Assembly: GCF_030815415.1 (NCBI RefSeq)
Contig: NZ_JAUSWW010000001.1
Coordinates: forward strand, 9,300,001 to 9,364,000
Direction: 5' to 3'
DNA: 64,000 bases
Source: Streptomyces canus
Lineage (GTDB): Bacteria; Actinomycetota; Actinomycetes; Streptomycetales; Streptomycetaceae
Shown: positions 42,939 to 51,260 of the stretch, piece by piece
How the letters are laid out: each line of letters starts with the position of its first letter
Numbering within the stretch: the stretch's first letter is position 1
Program-made: the position numbers and the translations under genes
Notes under the pieces: model-generated
Told to the model about the DNA's origin: nothing
Seen by the model: only the letters and a program-made list of their open reading frames with translations
Database searches by the model: none

Positions 42939-43841
42939 ATGAACGTCGAACTGCGCCATCTGGCGGCGATGGCCGCCATCGTCGAAGAGGGCTCGTTCGG
43001 GAGGGCGGCCGCCCGCCTCGGGTACACCCAGTCGACGGTGAGCCAGCAGGTGGCCGCGTTGGAGAAGGCCGTGGGCGGTCCGGTGTTCGACCGGCCGGGC
43101 GGTCCCAAGCCGGTGCGGCTGACTCCGTTGGGTTCCGTGGTCCTGGACCAGGGCCGCGAACTGCTGGCGAAGGCGGACGCGTTGTCCGATGCCGTGGACC
43201 GGTTCAAGGCGGGAGGGGGCCGGATCGACATCGGCACGTTCCAGAGCGTGTCCAATGTGATCCTGCCGTCGGTCGTACGACGGCTGCGCGACGACTACCC
43301 CGGCTGCGACATCAGGTTGTCCGAGGAGGAGCCGGAGCAGCCGCAGATCGGCGACCTCGATCTGCTGTTCTACGACGGCCGCATCGACGGCGACGTCGAG
43401 CGACTCAAGCTGCTCGACGACCCGTACCTGCTGGTGGCAGGCGTCGGCACCTTCCCCGAGGGGCCGGTCCCGCTGGAGCGGCTCGACGGGGAGCCGATGG
43501 TGGCCTGGCCGCTGACGTGCGACCAGCCCGAGATGGAGCAGGCGGTCGCCCGAAGCGGCGCCCGTCCGCGCGTAGTCTTCCGCACCGCGGTCAACGACAC
43601 CCTGTTGTCGATGGTGCGAGCCGGCCTGGGATCGGCGGTGCTGCCCTGGCTCGCCATCCGCGGTGCCGACGTGTCATCCGACGACAGACTCCGCGTCCAT
43701 GAGCTGGAGCCGTCGCTGCCGCCGCGGGAGATCCACCTGCACTGGCGGGCCGGACGTACCCACTCACCGCTTGCCGCCCGAGCCGTCGAGATCGCGGTCG
43801 AGGTCGCGGTGGAACTCGCGCCGCCGCCGACCAGTACCTGA
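42939..43841 (+). CDS. LysR-family transcriptional regulator
   Basis: This 300-residue regulator has the N-terminal winged HTH (MNVELRHLAAMAAIVEEGSF, then GYTQSTVSQQVAALEKAVGG) and a C-terminal periplasmic-binding-like effector domain. The ATG at 42939 is chosen because it begins the conserved domain. It is divergent from the hydrolase/LLM/methyltransferase operon and probably regulates it and itself through the AAAGCGATGG repeats. Confidence 0.9.
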   Translation: MNVELRHLAAMAAIVEEGSFGRAAARLGYTQSTVSQQVAALEKAVGGPVFDRPGGPKPVRLTPLGSVVLDQGRELLAKADALSDAVDRFKAGGGRIDIGTFQSVSNVILPSVVRRLRDDYPGCDIRLSEEEPEQPQIGDLDLLFYDGRIDGDVERLKLLDDPYLLVAGVGTFPEGPVPLERLDGEPMVAWPLTCDQPEMEQAVARSGARPRVVFRTAVNDTLLSMVRAGLGSAVLPWLAIRGADVSSDDRLRVHELEPSLPPREIHLHWRAGRTHSPLAARAVEIAVEVAVELAPPPTST

Positions 43842-43859
43842 TGCGGTTTTCCCGTGAGT

Positions 43860-44383
43860 TCAGGGGAAGTTGGGGCACTCCTCGGCGAAGCCCTGCGAGA
43901 CGGGCTGCCACGCGCCGTGGTCCTCCCGACCGCGAAGAGATCGGACAGGGTCCAGCCCAACGGACCGGCTACGGCGGACAGTTGCTGTCGACGGTGCGGA
44001 CTCGGGTCGTAGCGCCACACCATTCCGTACAGGGTGCTGAGGGCCAGTCCCATGAACGGCAGTTCGCGGATGCCGAAGCCGCGATTGCGGATCAGCGCAC
44101 CGAGCACGGTGGCCAACCTGGTCCCGGCGGGACGGCGGCCCAGCCACGTCGGCTGTACGAACGGTCCCGGGGCGGTGACGCGAGCCTCCAGCGCGGCGAG
44201 CCGGAAGGAGTTCCGACGGTACCGGGTGGCCCGCGACAACGAGAAGGTCGGCGGCCGGTATGCCGAGTTCGGCGGCAAGTTCGATAAGTCGCCGAGGGGG
44301 GGGGCAGTTCCACTCGCGGCGAGGCTGTGTAGCGGGCGGGTTGAAGGCGGTACGAGATCGGCGACTGGTGAGTGCACCGGCAT
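43860..44383 (-). pseudogene. HTH-like regulator gene with a one-base frameshift
   Basis: The minus strand encodes GALIRNRGFGIRELPFMGLA, RYDPSPHRRQQLSAVAGPLG and WTLSDLFAV with high G/C at third positions, resembling a streptomycete family with a degenerate XRE-type HTH. After DLFAV, near 43940, coding character shifts to another frame (EDHGAWQPVSQGFAEECPNF then stop at 43860). One missing base explains the switch. The start is unclear: the ATG at 44383 is in frame, but a run of nine G at 44296-44304 lies within this part. It could be a real pseudogene or a sequencing error. Confidence 0.5.
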
Positions 44384-44384
44384 G

Positions 44385-44885
44385 TCACACGGCGCGCTGC
44401 ATGCACACCAGCTGATCCCGCTCGTCCCATGACTCGGTGAAGGTGAAGCCGAACCGCTCGTACAGGGCGATGGCCCCGGTCCGCCATTTCCACACCGACA
44501 GTCGCAGGGTGTCCACGCCGCTCTCGGCGGCGTGCGCGAGCGCGGCGTCGAGCAGGCCGGACGCGATGCCCCGGCCCCGGAATGCCGGGTCCGTCCACAG
44601 TCTCTTGACCTCCGACCGCCCCTCGGCGGGGGCGGTCACCACCAGACAGCCCACAGGGGTGTCCCCGCTGAGGGCGATCAGCACGTCATCGTTGCCGAAC
44701 GCGGTCCCCGGGTGGGAGATCTCCGCCCGGTAGCGTTCCGGCAGCCCGTCCACATCGGCAACGGGCTCGCCCTTCTCGGCCTCCGTCCGCAGGTGGTAGG
44801 AGGCCAGCAACGCGGCCAGGCCGTCCTCGACGGAAGCGGCCCGGTCCCGGTGGCGGACGACGGCAATCTCGCCTTGATCGGTCAT
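44385..44885 (-). CDS. GNAT-family N-acetyltransferase
   Basis: This 166-residue acetyltransferase has the acetyl-CoA motif A (LWTDPAFRGRGIASGLLDAA) and the C-terminal YERFGFTFTESW. The gene is unlinked to any obvious substrate pathway. It ends just before the frameshifted HTH gene on the same strand. Confidence 0.88.
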   Translation of the reverse strand: MTDQGEIAVVRHRDRAASVEDGLAALLASYHLRTEAEKGEPVADVDGLPERYRAEISHPGTAFGNDDVLIALSGDTPVGCLVVTAPAEGRSEVKRLWTDPAFRGRGIASGLLDAALAHAAESGVDTLRLSVWKWRTGAIALYERFGFTFTESWDERDQLVCMQRAV

Positions 44886-45049
44886 GGTGTCAGCATCACA
44901 CGAGGGTCGGAGCCATCTGCTCTGCCGCCACGATGCGCTCCACCGCGGCCATCACCAGTTGCCCAGGCTCTGCTTCCGTGAATACGTCGGAAAGCCGTGT
45001 GCGGGCCGGATCTCGTCCGTGTCACGATGGCGGCGGGAAGCGAGGTCTC

Positions 45050-45703
45050 GTGGACGAGTTGGGGCGATTCCGTCGGGCCGCGGTCGCGTGGGCGGCCGGT
45101 GGGGCGGGGGCGGATGAGGCCGCCGTAGTGGCCAGGGAACTGGCCGGCGGTGTGCGGACGATCGTGCTCGTCGAGGGGAACAGCGATCAGGTCGCGCTGG
45201 CAGCGCTGGCCGCGCGCCACGGCCGCGATCTGGACGCGGAGGGCGTCGCGGTCGTACCGCTGGGAGGTGCGACCAACATCGGGCGCTTCCTTGACGTGTG
45301 CGGGCCCACGGGGCTCGGGCTGCCGCTGGCCGGTCTCTGCGACATCGGCGAGGAACGGCACTTCCGGCGCCATCTGGGACGTGTCGGGCTCGGCTCCGGT
45401 CTCTCGCGGGCCGGACTGGAGGCACTCGGGTTCCACGTGTGCGTCGCCGACCTGGAGGACGAGTTGATCCGTGCGCTCGGGGCCGAGGGTGTGCGTCAAG
45501 TCATCGAGGCCCAGGGCGAGATGCGCCCCTTCCACACCTTCCAGGGGCAGCCGGCGCAGCGGGAACGGCCCGTGGAGCATCAGCTACGGCGTTTCATGGG
45601 CACGCACAGCGGCCGCAAGGCCCTCTACGCGCAGGCACTTGTCGCGCACCTGGACCTCGAACGGGTCCCCCGGCCGCTGGACCGCCTTCTCTCGCACGTC
45701 TGA
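45050..45703 (+). CDS. Stand-alone TOPRIM/OLD-like protein
   Basis: This 217-residue protein starts with a short helical lead and then a TOPRIM-like fold: TIVLVEGNSDQVALAALAAR carries the catalytic glutamate, VVPLGGATNIGRFL follows, and GLCDIGEERHF holds the acidic residue of the metal site, with one of the usual two aspartates replaced. OLD nucleases carry this domain fused to an ATPase; here it is alone. The GTG at 45050 has GAGG six bases upstream. A nucleotide-transfer or defence role is possible but unproved. Confidence 0.65.
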   Translation: MDELGRFRRAAVAWAAGGAGADEAAVVARELAGGVRTIVLVEGNSDQVALAALAARHGRDLDAEGVAVVPLGGATNIGRFLDVCGPTGLGLPLAGLCDIGEERHFRRHLGRVGLGSGLSRAGLEALGFHVCVADLEDELIRALGAEGVRQVIEAQGEMRPFHTFQGQPAQRERPVEHQLRRFMGTHSGRKALYAQALVAHLDLERVPRPLDRLLSHV

Positions 45704-45740
45704 TCCGGCCGGCCCCGTCCGGTGATGGCGCTCGCGCCGG

Positions 45741-46100
45741 TCACTTCCGCTCCAGCGCGGCCAGCCGCAGCTCAAGGTGGTCGACCCGGTGCCGAAGCAG
45801 GGTGACCTGGGCTTCCAGGCTGACTTCCCGTTCCGCCCTGCGCTGGATGCGCGGTGACGCGGCGGCGCGCTCGATCACCGCGTCCAACCGGACCAGGCGC
45901 TGCGGCCCGTTGGGGCCGTCCACCAGCCGCGACTGGATCTCGCCGTTGCGGTACCAGGACCGCAGGGCCGAGCGGGAGACCCCGGTCTCGCTCTCCGCCT
46001 TGGCCAGCGTGACCCAGGGCGTCTCGTCCAGTCGCTCGAAGAGCTCCAGCTCGTTCTGCCAGCTCGCGAGCCGGTCCTCCCAGTTCGACGGCGTCTCCAT
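45741..46100 (-). CDS. Helix-turn-helix DNA-binding protein with coiled-coil tail
   Basis: This 119-residue protein has a MerR/excisionase-like HTH (TPWVTLAKAESETGVSRSAL, about 28-47, and SWYRNGEIQSRLVDG) and a heptad-rich C-terminal helix (REVSLEAQVTLLRHRVDHLE) for dimerisation. The ATG at 46100 has AGGGAGGG six bases upstream. It is divergent from the Clp-N gene, and palindromes lie between the two, so it probably controls both. Confidence 0.75.
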   Translation of the reverse strand: METPSNWEDRLASWQNELELFERLDETPWVTLAKAESETGVSRSALRSWYRNGEIQSRLVDGPNGPQRLVRLDAVIERAAASPRIQRRAEREVSLEAQVTLLRHRVDHLELRLAALERK

Positions 46101-46129
46101 GACACCCTCCCTTCGCCACGGTGACCCTA

Positions 46130-46164
46130 TCAATAGCAGTGTATTGACAGGGTTGAGACCCTGT
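46130..46164. promoter_or_regulatory. Adjacent palindromes between HTH gene and Clp-N gene
   Basis: TCAATA-6-TATTGA (46130-46147) and ACAGGGT-TGAG-ACCCTGT (46147-46164) are both perfect inverted repeats and share one base. A consensus TTGACA lies across their joint (46144-46149). They are candidate operators of the divergent HTH protein. Confidence 0.55.
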
Positions 46165-46168
46165 AAGC

Positions 46169-47143
46169 ATGACTTTCGAACGGTTCTCAGTGAAAGCCCG
46201 CAAGGTCGTCGTCACGGCTCAGGAGGAGGCGAGGCTGCTCAAGCACGGCCACATCGGCACGGAGCACATCCTGTTGGGGCTGCTCGACGTGCCGGACAGC
46301 ACGGCCGCGAAAGTCCTGGACCAGCTCGGGTACGACAAGGAGACCGCGCGGGCCGACATCGCCGCGGCGGCCGAGCCCGGTACAGAGGAACTGAGCGGCC
46401 ACATCCCGTTCGCGCCGAGCGCGAAGAAGACCCTGGACCTCGCGCTGCGCGAGGCGCATCAGCTGCGCCACACCTACATCGGCACCGAACACATCCTGCT
46501 CGCCCTGGTCGCCGCGGAAGGTGGGGGCGCCGGCGCGAAGGTGCTCGCGCAGCGGATCAATCCGATCAGCAAGGTCCGTACCGCGGTGCTGGCGTCACTG
46601 GAGGGATCGCAGGACGTCGCGCCCAGCCCGTGGCCGACCGGCACACCGGCCACCGAGGACACCGTGTCCGTCGCCAGCGCACTGGCCGGTGGCGCACCGG
46701 TCGGCAGTCATCACCTGCTCGAGGCGATGCTGCGGGCGGAGAACAGCATGGCGGCCAGGGTGCTGCGCGAACTCGGAGTCGACCCGGCCACGGTCGCCGC
46801 GAAGATCGACGAACTCGATCCGGAGACGACCACGGACGCGAACCCCGAGGAGGCCGCCGCGCGCCGGATGGAAGTGCGGCTGTCCGACGGTGAGGTGCAC
46901 CTGATCCTGCGGGACCCGGCAACAGTCACGCTCGCCGAGAAGGTCACCGAACTGTCCGGCGGCCCGGTCCAGGGCGTGGGACCCGTCGCAGGCATGTTCG
47001 TCCCGCTCTGGCGGTCGACCAACCAACTGCTGCTGGAGATCCAACGCGTGCTCGAGCCGGAATCCGACGGCGGCGACGGATCCGCCGCGAGCAACGTGGC
47101 CAAGGCGGTGCGCACGGTGCTCGCGCCCCGGCTCCGCCGGTGA
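46169..47143 (+). CDS. Clp N-terminal-domain protein without AAA+ module
   Basis: This 324-residue protein starts like ClpC (FERFSVKARKVVVTAQEEAR, then GHIGTEHILLGLL) with two Clp-N repeats (about 1-75 and 80-150, the second with TYIGTEHILLALV). A weaker third copy follows (GSHHLLEAMLRAENSMAARV, about 180-215). No Walker motif or ATPase region is present; the C-terminal 100 residues are unassigned. It may act as an adaptor or decoy for ClpC substrates. The ATG at 46169 immediately follows the operator region. Confidence 0.85.
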   Translation: MTFERFSVKARKVVVTAQEEARLLKHGHIGTEHILLGLLDVPDSTAAKVLDQLGYDKETARADIAAAAEPGTEELSGHIPFAPSAKKTLDLALREAHQLRHTYIGTEHILLALVAAEGGGAGAKVLAQRINPISKVRTAVLASLEGSQDVAPSPWPTGTPATEDTVSVASALAGGAPVGSHHLLEAMLRAENSMAARVLRELGVDPATVAAKIDELDPETTTDANPEEAAARRMEVRLSDGEVHLILRDPATVTLAEKVTELSGGPVQGVGPVAGMFVPLWRSTNQLLLEIQRVLEPESDGGDGSAASNVAKAVRTVLAPRLRR

Positions 47144-47265
47144 ACCGACTGATGGCCATCACTGCGGCACGGGGAGTTGGTGCCTCGTGACAAAGGCGTC
47201 GGCCGGTGCTGCGATGTTGTGAGCAAGGGCCGGTGGGACCGGTTTCGCGGTCCTACCGTCCCAGC

Positions 47266-49005
47266 ATGAACACGAGTCGCAGCAGAGGAATGACCCTTGG
47301 GGCACCGCGGAGTGTCGCGCTGGCGGTGCTGCTGACCGTCGGGGCGTTCACCGGGGCCGCCCCGGATGCCCGGGGCGAGGAGGCGCGGACCGAGACGCCC
47401 GTGGTGTCGACGAACCCGGTCGGCGGTGTGACCGAGACGTTGGTGCGGGTGAGGGCGCCGCTGCCGGCGTCGTTCGGGGCGCGGCCGGCGGCGTGCGACT
47501 GGCTGTCGTATCTGCGCTACCGGGCCGCCGGCGGACCGGCGGACTCGGCCGACGCCGACCGGATCCTCGTCGCCCAGCCGGGAATCCTGGAAGGCGCCGG
47601 AGCCTTCGACAGCGTCGCCCGCAACACCGTGTCCCGCGCCGCCGCACAGGGGCAGCACATCGAGTTCTGGGCGCTGGACCGTCGCTCCAACTGTCTGGAG
47701 GACCGCACCGGAGTGGCCTCCGGCGACCAGCACACGGCCGTCGACTACTACTACCGGGACAAGCAGGTCGACGGCCGCACCTTCGACGGTTACATCGGCA
47801 ACGGCGACCTGGGGTGGATGGCGAAACTCGGTATCGAGCGGACCGTCCGCGACCAGTACGACCTGCTCACCGCCGAGCTGCCCGACCAACAGCTGCGCAA
47901 GCAGAAGGTGTTGTGCGGCGGACACTCGCTGGGCGGTGTGATCACCGGGTACTTCGCAACGGCCGACTTCGACGGCGACCGGGCCACCACGGCGGACGCC
48001 GGACACAACCAGTGCGCCGGCTACTTCGCGCTCGACACCACCGTCTCCACCTCGCTCGCCGATCTGAGCGGCAGCATCCCGGACGACACCAACCTGCCGG
48101 ACGTGGGCCTCGGTTACGGCGTGGTCCAGGCCGGGCTCGACAGCGGAGTGCTGTCCCGCACCCTGTCCGCGCCGGTGCTGCTCAACCCGGAGACGATGAC
48201 CCTGCTGGCCATCACCGGGCTGGGCGCGTTGCAGGACCCGGACGGCGAGACCGACCTGCCGCGCTACCTGCCCGACAACACCAACATCGAGGTCACCAAC
48301 CGCTTCCTGTTCTCCGAGGACACCGCCACCTTCCTCAGCGGATCCCCCGCGGTGAAGGACTTCCGGCTCACCAACGAGGCGATCCTCGGCGCGCTGATGG
48401 ACGATCACTCCGTACCGCTGGCGTTCCTGCAGAGCAGCGTGGGCTTCTTCGACGGCGGGCCCGTCGTCGACAAGAACTTCCCCGTCGCCAACGGAAGCGA
48501 GGAGCAACCGGCGCTGTTCGGCAGCGAGTACAAGGCCATCCCCGGTCAGCCGGGCGGGCCGCTCTACACCTGGCGGAACTACGACCGCGTCGGCGACCCC
48601 GACGACCCCGGGTACCGGTCGGCCGACGGGACACCCTTCACCGACGCGGGCAAGGAGGTCACCGACATCCAGGAACTGGCCCGCAGCATGGCCGAGCAGC
48701 CATTGGACTTCACCGAGCAGTACTTCCCGACCAAGCTGGTCACCGACATCCAGATGTCCACCTCCCCGCAGATCAAGCGGCTCGTGGTGCATGCGGACGG
48801 GCTCACCGCCAATCCGACGCTCACGGTGCTCGCGGGCGACGGACTGCTGGCGGGCCGCGTCCCGGCGGACCTGGACCCTGTGGTCGCCGACGGCTACCAG
48901 CACCTCGACGTACTGACCGCCGCGCCCACCCAGAACAACGGCCGTCCCGAACCCGTCTCCACGAACCTGACGGAGTTCGCGCGGGACCCCGGCCAGGGAA
49001 CCTAG
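47266..49005 (+). CDS. Secreted alpha/beta-hydrolase (lipase-like)
   Basis: This 579-residue exported protein has a signal peptide (about 1-37, basic start, VALAVLLTVGAF, then AAPDARG). The nucleophile motif GGHSLGG places the serine at 221. A long middle region may be a lid domain (SVGFFDGGPVVDKNF), and a histidine near RLVVHADGL could complete a triad, but this is uncertain. It is probably an extracellular esterase or lipase. A cutinase and a subtilase scar follow, forming a small block of secreted hydrolases. Confidence 0.75.
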   Translation: MNTSRSRGMTLGAPRSVALAVLLTVGAFTGAAPDARGEEARTETPVVSTNPVGGVTETLVRVRAPLPASFGARPAACDWLSYLRYRAAGGPADSADADRILVAQPGILEGAGAFDSVARNTVSRAAAQGQHIEFWALDRRSNCLEDRTGVASGDQHTAVDYYYRDKQVDGRTFDGYIGNGDLGWMAKLGIERTVRDQYDLLTAELPDQQLRKQKVLCGGHSLGGVITGYFATADFDGDRATTADAGHNQCAGYFALDTTVSTSLADLSGSIPDDTNLPDVGLGYGVVQAGLDSGVLSRTLSAPVLLNPETMTLLAITGLGALQDPDGETDLPRYLPDNTNIEVTNRFLFSEDTATFLSGSPAVKDFRLTNEAILGALMDDHSVPLAFLQSSVGFFDGGPVVDKNFPVANGSEEQPALFGSEYKAIPGQPGGPLYTWRNYDRVGDPDDPGYRSADGTPFTDAGKEVTDIQELARSMAEQPLDFTEQYFPTKLVTDIQMSTSPQIKRLVVHADGLTANPTLTVLAGDGLLAGRVPADLDPVVADGYQHLDVLTAAPTQNNGRPEPVSTNLTEFARDPGQGT

Positions 49006-49084
49006 TCGGTCGGTCGCGGTCAAGGGGTGGATCATGCGAGGCCGTTGCCCCAGGCCGCCGTTGCCGTTCCGGCATCGGCGGCCT

Positions 49085-49713
49085 GGGGCCGTGGACCGGT
49101 TTCGCCGAGCTGAGCGGTACCTCGATGGCCACCCCGAATGTCGCGGTCGCCGCCGCCCTCCTGACGCAGCAGCACCCACCGACGACCAGCCGGTCGAAGC
49201 GCTCGCTTGGACGGCAAGCCCGCCCCCGGGGGCATGTTCGAGATCCCCTCGCGCCAGGTCACCGTTCCGGCGGGCGGTACGGCGGGCACCACGGTGACCG
49301 GCGATACCCGCGTCGGCGGCGAGAGAAAGCCGGCCGGCAACGGCTGGACGAGGATCAACGGGCGGGGCCGTGACCACACCGCGGACGTCGGCGACTCGGA
49401 CGGAGAGGTCACCGTGCGCCTGCCCAAGGGCAGTTACGCGCTCACCGGGATCCTCAACGGTGAAGCCGAGCCGGCCGCCGACTCGTACTTCTGCGCTCGG
49501 CGCGTTCACCACCGACGTCCCGCGCAAGGACCTCGCCAAAATCAACTTCACGGTGGGGACACTCCGCGGAACAGTGGACGGCGCTGTCCTCGCTGCTGCG
49601 CCGGTGGACCTGCGTTCCGGGCTCGCTCCGTCTCGCTGCGGGCCGAGCTGAACGACCGTGACGGCAACACCCTGGTCCGGACCGTCGAGCGGGCCTACCT
49701 CGCCGTCCGGTAG
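49085..49713 (+). pseudogene. Remnant of a subtilisin-like (S8) serine protease
   Basis: The plus strand reads FAELSGTSMATPNVAVAAAL, the catalytic-serine block of subtilases, at about 49106-49165. It is followed in other frames by PGGMFEIPSRQVTVPAGGTA (about 49230), TADVGDSDGEVTVRLPKGSY (about 49380), LAKINFTVGTLRGTVDG and AELNDRDGNTLVRTVERAYL up to the stop at 49713. The Asp and His parts of the triad and the signal are missing, and at least two frame changes are needed to follow the rest. Confidence 0.75.
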
Positions 49714-49768
49714 GGCAAGAGCGCCACGGCGTGTCCGGGAGCTGTCTCCCGGGCACGCCGTGCGGAGG

Positions 49769-50410
49769 TCAGACCTTGGTCGCGGCGAAGGCGGCCGCCG
49801 CGTCTGCGTTCGCGGTGTAGCCGAGGTGGGCGCCCACGTCGCCCCCGCCGTTCTCGCAGACCGGGTCGCCGGCCGCGCAGAAGTCGATGGTGCGGTTCTG
49901 GTACGTGCCGGTGACGCTCTTGCCGATGGCGCGGATCGGGTTGCCGAACAGCAGCACCGCGGCGACCTTGGGTTCGAGCGCGGTGGGAATCGTCGCCACG
50001 ATCGGGCTGCCGACGACCGCGCCGGCGCTGCTGATGCCGATGGAGTTGTCGACGACGTTCGCGCCCTGCGAATAGCCGACGAGAATAAAACGCTGGTTCG
50101 GACAGGAAGCGGCCTGGCTCCTGACATGGTTCACCAGGTCCGTGTTGCCCTGTGCGGCCGAGGTGAGGGAAAGGTCGGCGGGATAGTTCACCTTGTAGCT
50201 GGACAGTGATTTGCCGGTGATTTTCTTCTGCAGGGCGGAATACACCGGGTCGCCGACGATGAAGCCGAGTGTGCCGGGCTCGAACGTGCCGCGCGCCGCG
50301 ACGACGTCGATGTCCGTGCAGGCTGCGGCTGTTGCCGTGGGGGCCGAGACGGTGGCCAGTCCCGCTCCGGCGATCAGCGAGAGCGCGGCGAAACACAAGC
50401 GGATACGCAT
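49769..50410 (-). CDS. Secreted cutinase-family hydrolase
   Basis: This 213-residue protein has a signal peptide (about 1-29, ending TATAAA) and the cutinase core: VVAARGTFEPG, nucleophile S114 in VGYSQGAN, the aspartate in CAAGDPVC and the histidine in GAHLGYT. Four cysteines can form the two usual disulfides. It cleaves cutin, polyester or lipid esters outside the cell. The ATG at 50410 has AAAGGA six bases upstream. Mycobacterial cutinase Rv3802c sits in the Pks13 locus, so its nearness to the Pks13-like operon is notable. Confidence 0.9.
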   Translation of the reverse strand: MRIRLCFAALSLIAGAGLATVSAPTATAAACTDIDVVAARGTFEPGTLGFIVGDPVYSALQKKITGKSLSSYKVNYPADLSLTSAAQGNTDLVNHVRSQAASCPNQRFILVGYSQGANVVDNSIGISSAGAVVGSPIVATIPTALEPKVAAVLLFGNPIRAIGKSVTGTYQNRTIDFCAAGDPVCENGGGDVGAHLGYTANADAAAAFAATKV

Positions 50411-50659
50411 GGGGATCCTTTGAGGGTGGGGCGCGTGCAGCGCCTGTGGAAAGGACGTCCCGAACGTATTCGCGTCGACGGACCGGGTGTGATGGACGGG
50501 AATTAAGGAATTCCTCGTCTTTTTGTGCCGAGGTGAGTAAGGGTATTTCTCACTGACGTGATCTGGCGGGGTGACTCGACCCGGGCAATCCCGCGAGTGG
50601 CGATGAGTTTGGCGGCCTCCGGCAGTCGTACGGTGAAACCCTGCTTCCGAGGAGGACAT

Positions 50660-51226
50660 GTGACGCGCAGCGTGACCTATTCGATGAACGTCTCACTCGA
50701 CGGCTACATCGTCGGGCCCGACGGCGGCTTCGACTGGTCGGTGCCCGACCCGGACGTCTTCCGCTTCTGGATCGACGAGATCCGGGAGGTCGGCGTTCAC
50801 CTGATGGGGCGGCGGCTGTACGAGACGATGCTGTACTGGGAGACCGCCGGCCAGGACGGGCCGCTCGACGAGGCCGAGCTCGAGTGGGTCGCGCTCTGGA
50901 ATCCGCTGCCCAAGGTGGTGTTCTCCACCACGCTGTCGGCGGTGCGGGGCCATGCCCGACTGGCCTCCGGCGGCGTCGCGGAGGAGATCGAGCGGTTGCG
51001 CGCCGAGCCGGGGGAGGGCGACATCGCCATCGGCGGGGCGACGCTCGCCGCCGAAGCGGCCGCGGCGGGTCTGATCGACGAGTACCGGGCCGTGGTCTAC
51101 CCGGTGCTGGTCGGCGGAGGCATCCCGTTCTTTCCCCGGGACGAGCGCCGGGTGGATCTCGAACTCGTCGAGACCCGCACCTTCAACTCGAAATTCGTCT
51201 ACCTCCGCCATCGCGTGACGCGTTAG
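50660..51226 (+). CDS. Dihydrofolate reductase-like (RibD C-terminal domain) protein
   Basis: This 188-residue DHFR/RibD-fold protein has SMNVSLDGYIVGPDGGFDW at the start, VHLMGRRLYETMLYWET as the NADPH-binding helix, GDIAIGGATLAAEAAAAGL and VVYPVLVGGGIPFFP. The GTG at 50660 follows GGAGGA. It is convergent with the PucR-type regulator. It is a distant relative of the gene at 32513. Confidence 0.87.
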   Translation: MTRSVTYSMNVSLDGYIVGPDGGFDWSVPDPDVFRFWIDEIREVGVHLMGRRLYETMLYWETAGQDGPLDEAELEWVALWNPLPKVVFSTTLSAVRGHARLASGGVAEEIERLRAEPGEGDIAIGGATLAAEAAAAGLIDEYRAVVYPVLVGGGIPFFPRDERRVDLELVETRTFNSKFVYLRHRVTR

Positions 51227-51260
51227 CCGACTCGTCGCCGAGAAGGCGCCGTCGGCTTCC

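Noticed and set aside
46711-50127. A 1138-codon open frame on the minus strand across the Clp-N, lipase and subtilase region.
   Set aside because: It lies antisense to genes with clear domains and signal peptides and has no protein-like motifs.
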